Shown here piece by piece: positions 9,646 through 17,644 of a stretch of DNA of 64,000 nt. The notes beneath the pieces are model-generated. The model was given only the letters and a program-made list of their open reading frames with translations. It did not search any database and was not told where the DNA came from. The first letter of the stretch is position 1. Each line of letters begins with the position of its first letter. Position numbers and translations under genes: made by a program. The DNA is from Desulfobacterales bacterium (GTDB taxonomy: Bacteria; Desulfobacterota; Desulfobacteria; Desulfobacterales; Desulfosarcinaceae). The stretch spans positions 51,755 to 115,754 of the forward strand of contig JACRDD010000002.1 of the NCBI GenBank assembly GCA_016218685.1, written 5' to 3'.

Positions 9646-10059
9646 TCAAGCCACAGAAACATCGTTCAGAACATCGCCGCTTTCCACCACAAAGCGCTGC
9701 ACGATGGCAAACAGATCTCTGAGGACAAACGGTTTGGCCAGGAAGGCATCGGCGCCCAGCGACATGGCTGGTATTTCATCCGCGGGGTTGGCCGACATGG
9801 TGACAAAACCGATTTGGGGCCAGTGCTGTTTCAAAAAACGCAGCAAGGCAAAGCCGCTCTTGCCGGGCAGGTGCACCTCGGAAATCACCAGGTGCAGGGT
9901 CCTGCCCGCCTTGAGGTGCGCGTTGAGCCCATCGAAATCCTCGAAAGTGAAGATTTCCCGGTTGACGCTGTACATCATCACATTGGCGATGAATTCCCGC
10001 GTCAGCGGTTCATGATCCACCACGGCAATATGGACATTGTTAACGATAACCCGCCTCAC
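9646..10059 (-). CDS. single-domain receiver protein with Glu at the phosphorylation site
   Basis: A 137-residue stand-alone receiver domain. Asp15/Glu17 in VVDHEP form the acidic pocket, Ser near 84 (VTMSANP) is the switch residue, and the conserved Lys is in LAKPF near residue 108. The residue aligned with the phospho-acceptor Asp is Glu61 (LVISEVHLPGKSG). Asp-to-Glu can mimic phosphorylation, so the protein may be locked active; that is inference. The assigned GTG start at 10059 has no clear ribosome site, so the N-terminus is uncertain. There is no output domain and no adjacent kinase. Confidence 0.75.
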   Translation of the reverse strand: MRRVIVNNVHIAVVDHEPLTREFIANVMMYSVNREIFTFEDFDGLNAHLKAGRTLHLVISEVHLPGKSGFALLRFLKQHWPQIGFVTMSANPADEIPAMSLGADAFLAKPFVLRDLFAIVQRFVVESGDVLNDVSVA

Positions 10060-10405
10060 ACCACGTTAAGGGTCGGATGGTCCGTCAGAAGCAATGCCCT
10101 GGCCTGAAAATCATGAAAGATATATGGCTTCAGCGCCCTTTGAGCCAATTTACCCGGCGTGCAAAAGCGATTGGCGGACGGGCGGCATGCTTGTAAATGG
10201 CGAGAATAAAGAATCCGGACCGAAACGCTGCGCGGCATCATAAGCTGTCCACGGGCAAGTTGAAGGCTGAAGGAGATCACGTTCCACGTCATTCTAAGTA
10301 CTTGCGTTAGATTCTACTTATGCCAAGCGACGGCGGCGTGTCAAGGCAAACCCCGTCCCGGAGCTTTGTAACCCCCGGGGAACACCAACAAATTCTACCG
10401 CCGGT
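10060..10405. other. 346-bp intergenic stretch, no gene supported
   Basis: Contains a 78-codon minus-strand open frame (10056-10292) without recognisable domain, ribosome site or protein-like composition, overlapping the receiver gene's start by four bases. I see no convincing promoter, RNA or repeat here. Confidence 0.5.
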
Positions 10406-10912
10406 TCAGGAATTGGGATTGCGCGCTCTCAGGCGTTCGATCTCTTCCTTGGCGCGCAAATATTTTTCGGTGGTGATCCGCAGGCGTTTGGCCAACACTT
10501 CGGCAAAGCCCCGGAAGATGACATAGCGAAATACGAAACGGTTTTCGTGGGGCAATCCATCCACATTGGAAATGTCGATCTTGAGGCAGGTGGCGTGATC
10601 CAGGGCGAAAACGGAGACCGAAAGCTCATTGCCGTTCATGCTGCCCACCTCCCCGAAGACATCGCCGGTGCGCTGCAAGACCGCCATCTCGGACCCCTTC
10701 TTGAGGATACGCACCCGACCGGAGATCAGGTAATAGATCCATCCGTCATAGCTGCTTTCGTCGACGATCAACTCCCCCGGCTCATAGCGCACGATCTTGC
10801 TGATGCGCAGCAGCTCCTTGAGGTCCTTTTCGTTGAAGGATTCAAGGGCCGGCAGGGTCTTGATCTTCTCGATGATGTCGCCGCTCTCTTTCAGTTTATC
10901 GGTGGTGCGCAT
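10406..10912 (-). CDS. cyclic-nucleotide-binding domain protein
   Basis: A 168-residue protein consisting of a cNMP-binding beta-roll (about residues 20-140; YEPGELIVDESSYDGWIYYLISGRVRI and RTGDVFGEVGSMNG are the typical strands and the phosphate-binding-cassette region) and a short C-terminal charged helix. The cassette lacks the canonical RxA after GE, so cAMP binding is doubtful. No helix-turn-helix follows, so it is not a full Crp-type regulator. ATG 10912 is preferred over 10945 because AAGGAG lies 7 bases upstream. Its role is unknown; such proteins often act as small sensory partners. Confidence 0.8.
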   Translation of the reverse strand: MRTTDKLKESGDIIEKIKTLPALESFNEKDLKELLRISKIVRYEPGELIVDESSYDGWIYYLISGRVRILKKGSEMAVLQRTGDVFGEVGSMNGNELSVSVFALDHATCLKIDISNVDGLPHENRFVFRYVIFRGFAEVLAKRLRITTEKYLRAKEEIERLRARNPNS

Positions 10913-11096
10913 GCGCTGGCTCCTTGTATCCGACAGCCGCCACATAGATTTAAAAATGATGCCATTACTTTAGCGCCACCCTCGCGCCTGATCAACAGTT
11001 TATTCCCGCCATCGTCTTGCGCCCTCAGGCTGTGGCGGCGCCCGTTCGCCGATTGTGGGGGGGTTCGGGCGCTTGCGATTCGGTAAAAATTTATTC

Positions 11097-11239
11097 TTGA
11101 CACCATTTTCTAAATGTGGTTTTTGGGAGTTACACTTTGTAACTTTGTACAGATCGTTTTCGTATTGCTGTTTGGTATCTACCAAATTTCATCCTCATCG
11201 CAGAAAGCAATTGAGTAGGCCTTGAAGCATTTTTCAAGG
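11097..11239 (+). promoter_or_regulatory. palindrome-rich control region ahead of the envelope cluster
   Basis: Within the 328-bp divergent gap before 11274 there is a TTGACA at 11097-11102 without a good -10. Then come the inverted repeats AGTTAC-N5-GTAACT (11128-11144) and TTTGGTA-TC-TACCAAA (11171-11186), and the hairpin CCTTGAA-N6-TTCAAGG (11220-11239). The first two look like operators; the last would lie in the leader mRNA. The cognate regulator is unknown; the adjacent cNMP protein has no DNA-binding domain. Confidence 0.5.
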
Positions 11240-11273
11240 TCGTAACCGTTTGTACTTTGGGGGAGGAAGCCCG

Positions 11274-11879
11274 ATGAAAAGTGCACGCGCGGTGGTGATC
11301 TCTTACGCCCTGAAGAGCCTTGCGGCAATCATTGCTTTCTGGGTCCTGGTGCCGCTCTCGGCTTCAGCCGATCTAGAGGCCTTGTCCGACGCGCAAATGG
11401 CCCAAATCGATGCGGCGGGGTTTTCTGCGTTCGTTATCAACGGAAACACGGTGCGGGCGGATTTCAACATCCAGGCACAGACCTATACGGAAATCGGGTC
11501 GCTCAAAATGGGGTATTGGGACAACGGCGGCGGCACCGCCTGGGACCAGGACTGGACCAGCGTCCAGATGGGCTCCGCGTCCAACGACATGACCCTGAGC
11601 GGTTTCTTCATCCAGGCGACCTTCGACAACCTGGCCGATACGGTCAACCGCAAGCTGACCAGTGTGTATTTCGGGTTCAGCCAGGTGTCGGGAAATCTGA
11701 GCGCGAACTTCGAAAGCCTCAGTAAAATCGGCGTCAACGGCGAGCCGGACGACCGGCGCGCCAACCTGGGCCTACAAACCTTTTCCTTCAACAACTCGGA
11801 ATTGAGCTTTTCCTTCGGGTTGGAGGGAGATCACAGAGGCATCTGGGTACGTTTCGGAGAAGGCACGACGCGTCCGTAG
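11274..11879 (+). CDS. secreted protein with post-signal LSDAQMAQIDAAG motif (cluster substrate 1)
   Basis: A 201-residue exported protein of unknown function. The signal peptide runs to about ASA-D33; LEALSDAQMAQIDAAGF follows at residues 34-50. The same motif position is occupied in three other proteins of this cluster, and it resembles a double-glycine leader (L-S-x-x-x-M-x-x-I-x-A-A). The rest is predicted beta-rich, with alternating polar and hydrophobic residues and many Asn, Ser and Gly. ATG 11274 is chosen over a TTG at 11250 because GGGGGAGG sits just upstream. It is the first gene of the cluster and probably starts the operon. Confidence 0.72.
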   Translation: MKSARAVVISYALKSLAAIIAFWVLVPLSASADLEALSDAQMAQIDAAGFSAFVINGNTVRADFNIQAQTYTEIGSLKMGYWDNGGGTAWDQDWTSVQMGSASNDMTLSGFFIQATFDNLADTVNRKLTSVYFGFSQVSGNLSANFESLSKIGVNGEPDDRRANLGLQTFSFNNSELSFSFGLEGDHRGIWVRFGEGTTRP

Positions 11880-12072
11880 GCATCCGCATGCCACGCGCGA
11901 AAGGAGGTGAGAAAAGCCCCATCACAAAAAGGCAGCCGAGGGCATCTGCCGACTTACAGATCCAGTTCAACGGAAGTAGATTTTTTATCCATCATGGATC
12001 CCATCGGCCGGTCGAAATGGTTCGGCCGCCGAGGGTCTGAGCACGCAACTACTATCGGAGGAGGATCGAAAA

Positions 12073-12741
12073 ATGAAGAGATTTGCTATCGTATTGGCCA
12101 TTTGCATGTTGCTGCCCTTGAACGCCTTCGCCCTGCAGCCAATGAGCGAAGACAGCATGGACCAGATCACCGGTCAGGCGGGCGTGAGCATCGCCGTCGA
12201 TGATATCAAGTTGTACCAGAACATCGGATACCTGAGCTACACCGACGCCAACGGCACCAACGGCACCGCTGGTACCGTCAGCATCAGCAACCTCTACATG
12301 ATGGTCAACATCAACGCCATCACCAGCCTGGATGCCAACGGTCTACCCTTCAGCCCGGGCCGTGCTGCGCAAGGTGCTTATGCTGCCACTGCCACCCCCA
12401 CCACACCATATTTCGACTTTACCAATACTGCCGGTAATAATCCTTATACCGCTGCAACTGAAACATCCTACTTCACCGCCAAAGCGCTGACCATCGACGT
12501 TGGCATCATGCCGGTATTAAGCGCCGGCATGTCCAATAACTACGGTGGTGCAACGGTTAATGTCGCCGGCGTTCAGATCGGCCTTCCCACGGTGGAAATC
12601 CATCAGACCGCGCTGACCTTTGACGTGACGGTTTCTTCCACCGGCGCAGCCAACAGCGGCCAGGCCTTTGGCACCATCTCCATCGGCGCCAACACCATGG
12701 CCGTGCTGGACGGCACCGTGGAAATCGCACCGCACAATTGA
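12073..12741 (+). CDS. secreted protein with post-signal MSEDSMDQITGQAG motif (cluster substrate 2)
   Basis: A 222-residue exported protein. Signal peptide MKRFAIVLAICMLLPLNAFA, then LQPMSEDSMDQITGQAGVSI at residues 21-40. The ITGQAG signature is known from surface proteins of the DUF6160/FilA-like type in gammaproteobacteria (recall). The mature part is rich in Thr, Ala, Asn and Gly, with almost no Cys or Trp, a composition like fibre or amyloid subunits. GGAGGA lies just upstream of the start. The preceding 193 bp gap holds no other gene. Function is inferred from context only: a likely exported surface protein handled by the C39 peptidase and barrel downstream. Confidence 0.75.
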   Translation: MKRFAIVLAICMLLPLNAFALQPMSEDSMDQITGQAGVSIAVDDIKLYQNIGYLSYTDANGTNGTAGTVSISNLYMMVNINAITSLDANGLPFSPGRAAQGAYAATATPTTPYFDFTNTAGNNPYTAATETSYFTAKALTIDVGIMPVLSAGMSNNYGGATVNVAGVQIGLPTVEIHQTALTFDVTVSSTGAANSGQAFGTISIGANTMAVLDGTVEIAPHN

Positions 12742-12748
12742 TCGCGAG

Positions 12749-12823
12749 CGGCCTAGGCCGCAGATGGCGATACATTGTTTGGAGCACCCTCCGGGGGTCA
12801 AATTCTGCACGCGGCCCCCGGAG
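12749..12823 (+). repeat. palindrome and 9-bp hairpin after substrate gene 2
   Basis: A perfect 12-bp palindrome at 12749-12760 is followed by a hairpin, CTCCGGGGG at 12789-12797 pairing with CCCCCGGAG at 12815-12823. There is no T-run, so it more likely stabilises or processes the mRNA than terminates it. This would allow substrate 2 to be made in larger amounts than downstream gene products. Confidence 0.55.
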
Positions 12824-12940
12824 TTCGCTTCAAGCACACCAGGCTTCGAGATGAGATAAACCCCTGCCCACTAGGCAGCGGGTCATCTTATTAAGACAAG
12901 ATCCTGCTCACACTCTAGGAGGCACGCACCTGGATCGAGC

Positions 12941-13816
12941 ATGAAAATTTTTTGCGCCCATACCTTGGCCTTTTGGGCCATGTTGGGGCTGCTGTGGCCC
13001 GGCCTCTGCCCGGCCGACCTGCAGCCGCTGGCCAATGCCGACCTGGCATCCATCAGCGGGGCCGGCGGCCTGAGCATCGGCATCGAAGAGTTGTCCCTCT
13101 TCGTGCATACCGGCGCGTTCAGCTACACCGACACCGACACGGGCAACGCCCTGACCCTGGAGGACCTGACCATCACCAACGGCGACCTGCGGCCGGCCAC
13201 CTTCGCGGCCGGCGACCGGGACGTTAATGGCGATGGCCTGATCTCTCCGCTGACCTTCGACATCACGACCATCACCGACCCGGCCTCGCCGGTGTACGGC
13301 AAGGCCCTGGTGCTGCTCGAAGCCCTGGACTGGTTCCAGGAGGTCGGCCTGCACGTCGAGACCCTGCGCTTTTGTGGAGAAGATCTGGGCAGCCTGGATA
13401 TCGGGGTCATCCACCGGCCGTCGTTCTACTGGATGCTGGGCGCCCATGAGGGCGGCGGCATCGATTGGGAGTACGGCACCCGCCTCTCCATCGACACCCT
13501 GCGCCTGACTTACAACGAGTTGAACGACAGCCTGGCGGCCAACGGCATTCACTTCGGCCTGCATGATGCCGGTGATCCCGCGGACCCGGCCACCTGGCTG
13601 ATGACCGGCCTGTTCCAGATCGGGGCCATCGCCGAGGGCAACCCGGCCACCTTCGACGTGGGCCAGGGCGAAGACGGCATGGTGGCCGTGACCCTGAACA
13701 TGCCCATGCGCGGCAGCCTGCGGGTGGAATCGCTGCAATGGGGCGGCACCGATTTCGGCCCCCTGGCCATCGACGACATCCAGGTGCACCGCCTGACCGT
13801 GCGCTTGATACCATAG
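12941..13816 (+). CDS. secreted protein with post-signal LANADLASISGAGG motif (cluster substrate 3)
   Basis: A 291-residue exported protein. The signal peptide ends near PA-D26, followed by LQPLANADLASISGAGGLSI at residues 27-46, the same motif as in substrates 1, 2 and 4. DRDVNGDGLI near residue 100 looks like a calcium-binding EF-like or dockerin-type loop. LSIDTLRLTYNEL and FGPLAIDDIQVHRLTV show the repeating beta-strand character shared with substrate 4 (LIDDLTIRIDDFSIDAIRV). Unknown function; probably a surface or fibre-associated protein. Confidence 0.75.
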   Translation: MKIFCAHTLAFWAMLGLLWPGLCPADLQPLANADLASISGAGGLSIGIEELSLFVHTGAFSYTDTDTGNALTLEDLTITNGDLRPATFAAGDRDVNGDGLISPLTFDITTITDPASPVYGKALVLLEALDWFQEVGLHVETLRFCGEDLGSLDIGVIHRPSFYWMLGAHEGGGIDWEYGTRLSIDTLRLTYNELNDSLAANGIHFGLHDAGDPADPATWLMTGLFQIGAIAEGNPATFDVGQGEDGMVAVTLNMPMRGSLRVESLQWGGTDFGPLAIDDIQVHRLTVRLIP

Positions 13817-13921
13817 CCGGCATCCAAGCAAAAATCCCTTGGCGGCCTTAGGGTTCATATGGCAGGATGAACCAACCACGAACGCCGGATCACCGCTTGA
13901 GACAGCGACGGAGTACTGCTC

Positions 13922-14725
13922 GTGCACATTGTGATATTCTTCTTAGTCGGTGTCGCCGTCCTGGGCGGTTTCTTTACCCAGGCGGAAACGCCCCCGGCGG
14001 AGATGACGGTCGAACCGCTGCCGGGGCGCCCCCAAACCATCCACCCCACCGTGGTTCCGGCCTCCAAGATCCAGCAGGATCGCATGGTCAAGCAGAATTT
14101 CGATTATAGCTGCGGCTCGGCGGCGCTGGCCACGCTGCTGAACTACTATATCGGCGAAGAACTCACCGAGAAGCAGGTGATCGCCGGTCTGCTGAAGTAC
14201 GGCGACAAGGAAGCCATCGCCAGCCGGCGGGCCTTTTCGCTGCTCGATATGAAACGCTTCGTCGAAGTCCTGGGATACAAGGGCACAGGGTATAAAGCCA
14301 CGCTGGACGATCTGAAAAGTCTCGGCCGCCCGGCCATCGTCCCGGTGACGGTTTTCAACTACCGCCATTTCGTCGTATTCAAGGGTATCGCCCATGGCCA
14401 CGTGCTGGTGGCCGATCCCTACTGGGGCAATACGAGTTATACCCTGGCCGAATTCGAATCCCACTGGTATCTCAACTCGCTGTTCATGGTCTACCCGAAG
14501 CACGACGGCGAAACCCTCGACGCCTTGCGCCTGAGAGAAGAAGAGCTGCGCTTCATCGACGAGGACACGCTCCGGAGCACCATCCTTTCCGGCGAGAAGC
14601 CCTGGCCGGGCGAACGCGAATGGGAACTGGACAAAAGCATGCCGGACGACAGCGTCGGCCAAAGCAAACGTTTCGACAGCGTCCGCGTGATTCAAGCCCC
14701 CGAACCCGCAACGGAAAGCCCCTGA
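13922..14725 (+). CDS. C39-family cysteine peptidase, membrane-anchored or periplasmic (FapD-like)
   Basis: A 267-residue protein with a hydrophobic N-terminal segment (residues 3-18), then a papain-like C39 domain (about 50-185). The active-site set is complete: Gln58 (oxyanion hole), Cys64 in DYSCGSAA, His149 in YRHFVVF and Asp165 in VADPYWG. C39 domains normally cleave after double-glycine leaders and are fused to ABC exporters; this one is stand-alone and placed outside the inner membrane. That matches FapD of functional-amyloid operons. The start is GTG at 13922. The charged tail (about 195-267) is of unknown role. Likely substrates are the motif-bearing proteins around it. Confidence 0.85.
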   Translation: MHIVIFFLVGVAVLGGFFTQAETPPAEMTVEPLPGRPQTIHPTVVPASKIQQDRMVKQNFDYSCGSAALATLLNYYIGEELTEKQVIAGLLKYGDKEAIASRRAFSLLDMKRFVEVLGYKGTGYKATLDDLKSLGRPAIVPVTVFNYRHFVVFKGIAHGHVLVADPYWGNTSYTLAEFESHWYLNSLFMVYPKHDGETLDALRLREEELRFIDEDTLRSTILSGEKPWPGEREWELDKSMPDDSVGQSKRFDSVRVIQAPEPATESP

Positions 14726-14738
14726 GAGGAGACGATTC

Positions 14739-15896
14739 TTGACGCACCGCCGGATATTCTTGATTTTTCTACTGCTCGCCGCAACGGTTTCTTCGGTCCC
14801 TTCCGCCCTGGCCGACGACGCTCGGCCGCTGCTGGCGCAAAACGAAAGCCGTACCGATCCCAGCCCGAGTCCGACCCCCATGCCGACCCAGGGCCAGGAA
14901 AACGCCGCTCCGGATGATCTTCAACAACAGATCAAAGCCCTGCACCAAAAAGTGGAGGAGCTGGAAAAGGAGTCGGAAGCCCGCAAGGCCTTAAGGATTT
15001 CCGAAGAGGAGAAGGCTTCCGCCGAAGAGCAAGTTTTGTCGGCCGCCGGCCGGGAGTACACCCTGATTCCCGCCAAACAGTTGGGCTTCGAATACGGCAT
15101 GCAGTACAGCTACTTGTCGTCGGACCTGCTCGAGGATCTGCGCAACTCCGAAGGCAACCGCCTTGCGGTGGAACGGCGCGGCAATCACACTTTTTATCAT
15201 ACGCTTTTCCTGGAAAAGGGCCTTGTGAACAACCTGAGCATCAACGGCACCCTTCCCTTCGTCTACAAATACGACGAACGCAGCGTGGACGACGATCGCG
15301 AAGTGACCGATCTGGGCGATGCCAGCGCCGGTCTGCAGTACCAGCCCTTCAAGACTGGCGGCGCCTGGCCGGACATGATCGTGATTCTGGAAGGCTCCTT
15401 CCCCACCGGCCGCAGCCCTTACAAGATCAATCCGGAAACCGAACTGAGCACCGGCAACGGCTACTATGCCACCACCGCGGGCTTGACCTTTTCCAAAACC
15501 ATCGACCCGGTGGTACCTTTCGGCAGCCTGTTCTACACCTATGCCTTCCCCACCTCCGATACGGACCAGATCCAGCCCGGCGGCAAGGTCTTGACGGAAG
15601 TGGACGCCGGCGAAACGTTGGGCTTCAGCCTCGGCATGGCATCGGCCTTGTCCTATAAAACTTCGTTGAACTTCACCTATCAATACGCCTATCACACGGA
15701 GACCGAATACGCGTTCACCGACGGGACCGCTTACGAGAGCAATAGCTGGGTGACTTCCAGTTTCAGCATCGGCGCGGGCTGGCGGCTATCGCCTAAATTT
15801 TCGCTGTTCGTCAAAACCGCCATCGGGCTGACCAGCGACGATCCAGACTTTACCTTCTCCATTCGTATTCCAGTACGTTTCAACCTGGGCGATTGA
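14739..15896 (+). CDS. outer-membrane beta-barrel with N-terminal coiled coil (FapF-like exporter candidate)
   Basis: A 385-residue protein with a TTG start preceded by GAGAGGAG. After the signal peptide (cleavage near ALA-D27) comes a Pro-rich linker. A coiled coil follows at about 50-95 (LQQQIKALHQKVEELEKESE and onward, ending in an EEEKASAEEQ stretch). A barrel of about 280 residues with alternating aromatic strands comes last, annotated in relatives as MetA-pathway or transporter type. A coiled coil plus barrel directly after a C39 peptidase is the architecture of FapF, the amyloid-secreting channel. Homology to FapF itself is inferred from architecture and order, not alignment. Confidence 0.78.
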   Translation: MTHRRIFLIFLLLAATVSSVPSALADDARPLLAQNESRTDPSPSPTPMPTQGQENAAPDDLQQQIKALHQKVEELEKESEARKALRISEEEKASAEEQVLSAAGREYTLIPAKQLGFEYGMQYSYLSSDLLEDLRNSEGNRLAVERRGNHTFYHTLFLEKGLVNNLSINGTLPFVYKYDERSVDDDREVTDLGDASAGLQYQPFKTGGAWPDMIVILEGSFPTGRSPYKINPETELSTGNGYYATTAGLTFSKTIDPVVPFGSLFYTYAFPTSDTDQIQPGGKVLTEVDAGETLGFSLGMASALSYKTSLNFTYQYAYHTETEYAFTDGTAYESNSWVTSSFSIGAGWRLSPKFSLFVKTAIGLTSDDPDFTFSIRIPVRFNLGD

Positions 15897-15897
15897 C

Positions 15898-17592
15898 ATG
15901 GCGCAAACGATGCCCAATGGGGAGCTTTTTCTATATTCGGTTCTAGCCCGCCGATCCTGGTTCGTGTGGATCGCGCTGGCACTGGCCTGGCCCGCGCCGG
16001 CAGGCGCCTCTTTCATCGAGCAGATGGCCGTGGACGCCCGCGCCATCGCCATGGCCAACACAGTCACCGCCGATCCGCCGGGCATGGGGGCGGTGCATTA
16101 CAATCCGGCCGGGCTATCGAAACTGCCCGAAGGCAAGCAGATCGGCGCCGGCCTGGCCCTGCCCATCATCAAAATCGAATCCCATTATGACGCCGACCCG
16201 GAGTTCGAAGGCTTCTTCGGCGGATACAACGACGACCCGCTGGCCGGCACGGAAGGCACCAATTCCAGCGGTCGCATGTACGTCCCCATCGTAAATGAAT
16301 CCATCGATTTTCTGATCGCGCCCACCGCGGGATTGTCTTACCGCCCGCCCAACTCCCGCTGGAGCTATGCCCTCACCAATTACGTGCCGTTCGGGGTCGG
16401 TTTCAACCACGACGACGACATGGATCCGGTAAGATTCGGTGCCAAGAGCGTTTACGAACAGCACCTGGTCTATTTGGCGCCTTCGGTGAGCTACCGGGTG
16501 ACCCCCAAGCTCTCTGTGGGCCTCACCGTCGGCGCAGGACAGACCGCCCTGGGGGCCGCGGTGGACATGCGCTCGCCCAACGACCTGGTCTCGTTGACCC
16601 GCGTGCTCGGCGACGCCACCAAGGATCTGGAGATCCCCGTCGTTTCGGAATTGACCATGCCGCCCCCCTGGTTCGGCGGCGGCATCGGCCCGTACGATCA
16701 GGTGGCCAGCATGCAGATCGACATGCGCGACGATTTTTCGCCCAACTACAATGTGGGACTGCTGTGGGACGCCCAAAAGTGGCTCTCCATGGGGATCGTC
16801 TACCAGAGCCCCATCAAGGTGCAGATGACCGGCCACTACCGTTTCGATTACACCGAAACCTTTCAGGAGATGATCAACTGGCTGGGCTCTTCCCCGACCC
16901 TGCTCATGGTGTCTGGCATGCTCAATCTGCCGGTGGGCGCCGTGCCGTATCAAACTGGCACCGTCACCTCCGAGTTCGAACTGCCCCAGCGCGTTCAGAC
17001 CGGCATCAAAATCAAGCCCTTCGAGCGCCTCAGCCTGCTGGCCGACCTGCACTGGGCCAACTGGTCGGTGCTCCAAGAGGACCGTTTCGTCTTCGATCAG
17101 GACATCCAGTTGCTGCAACTGGTCAAAGTCCTCGGCTATACCGGGGGCAACGACACCCTGGTGTTGAAGCGCGAGTTCAAAGACACCTGGAGCTGGAGCG
17201 CCGGCCTGCAGTACCAGCTCACCCATTGGCTGACCTTTCTGATGGGCTATGAATGGCGCCCCACTTCGGTGGACATGTCCCACTTCGACAACCTATACTG
17301 CCTGCCGGACATGCACTCGTATGCCGCCGGCTTCAGCATCCTGACCAAACAGGGGATCCAGATCGATCTGGGCTTCGACTACCTGGTGGGCAAAGAGGTG
17401 TTCATTCCCAACAACGGCAGCGATCTGATGAATTCCACCGATCCGTTCAAGCCGGTCTACAACCCCTATGCGGGTCTGGATTACCACCAGGAAACCACCA
17501 CCTTCATCGGCGCGTTCAAGATGACCATGCCCTGGGAGGTCATGACCGGCATGCTGGACCATACCCTGTCGCTGCTCAACCCCTTCGACTGA
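15898..17592 (+). CDS. FadL/OmpP1-family outer-membrane protein
   Basis: A 564-residue outer-membrane barrel. MAVDARAIAMANTVTADPPGMGAVHYNPAGLSKL (from about residue 42) is the classic OmpP1/FadL start, where the N-terminal hatch precedes the 14-strand barrel. FadL proteins move long-chain fatty acids or other hydrophobic compounds across the outer membrane. The start lies one base after the stop of the previous gene, which indicates co-transcription and translational coupling. It may supply a second pore or a hydrophobic-substrate function to the export cluster. The precise cargo is unknown. Confidence 0.85.
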   Translation: MAQTMPNGELFLYSVLARRSWFVWIALALAWPAPAGASFIEQMAVDARAIAMANTVTADPPGMGAVHYNPAGLSKLPEGKQIGAGLALPIIKIESHYDADPEFEGFFGGYNDDPLAGTEGTNSSGRMYVPIVNESIDFLIAPTAGLSYRPPNSRWSYALTNYVPFGVGFNHDDDMDPVRFGAKSVYEQHLVYLAPSVSYRVTPKLSVGLTVGAGQTALGAAVDMRSPNDLVSLTRVLGDATKDLEIPVVSELTMPPPWFGGGIGPYDQVASMQIDMRDDFSPNYNVGLLWDAQKWLSMGIVYQSPIKVQMTGHYRFDYTETFQEMINWLGSSPTLLMVSGMLNLPVGAVPYQTGTVTSEFELPQRVQTGIKIKPFERLSLLADLHWANWSVLQEDRFVFDQDIQLLQLVKVLGYTGGNDTLVLKREFKDTWSWSAGLQYQLTHWLTFLMGYEWRPTSVDMSHFDNLYCLPDMHSYAAGFSILTKQGIQIDLGFDYLVGKEVFIPNNGSDLMNSTDPFKPVYNPYAGLDYHQETTTFIGAFKMTMPWEVMTGMLDHTLSLLNPFD

Positions 17593-17644
17593 AACGCCTC
17601 TTCAAATGGACACTCGCTCGACAAAGCCTAAAGGAGTCCGGAGC

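Noticed and set aside
10056..10292. A 78-codon minus-strand frame
   Set aside because: No ribosome site, domain or conserved feature; overlaps the receiver gene.
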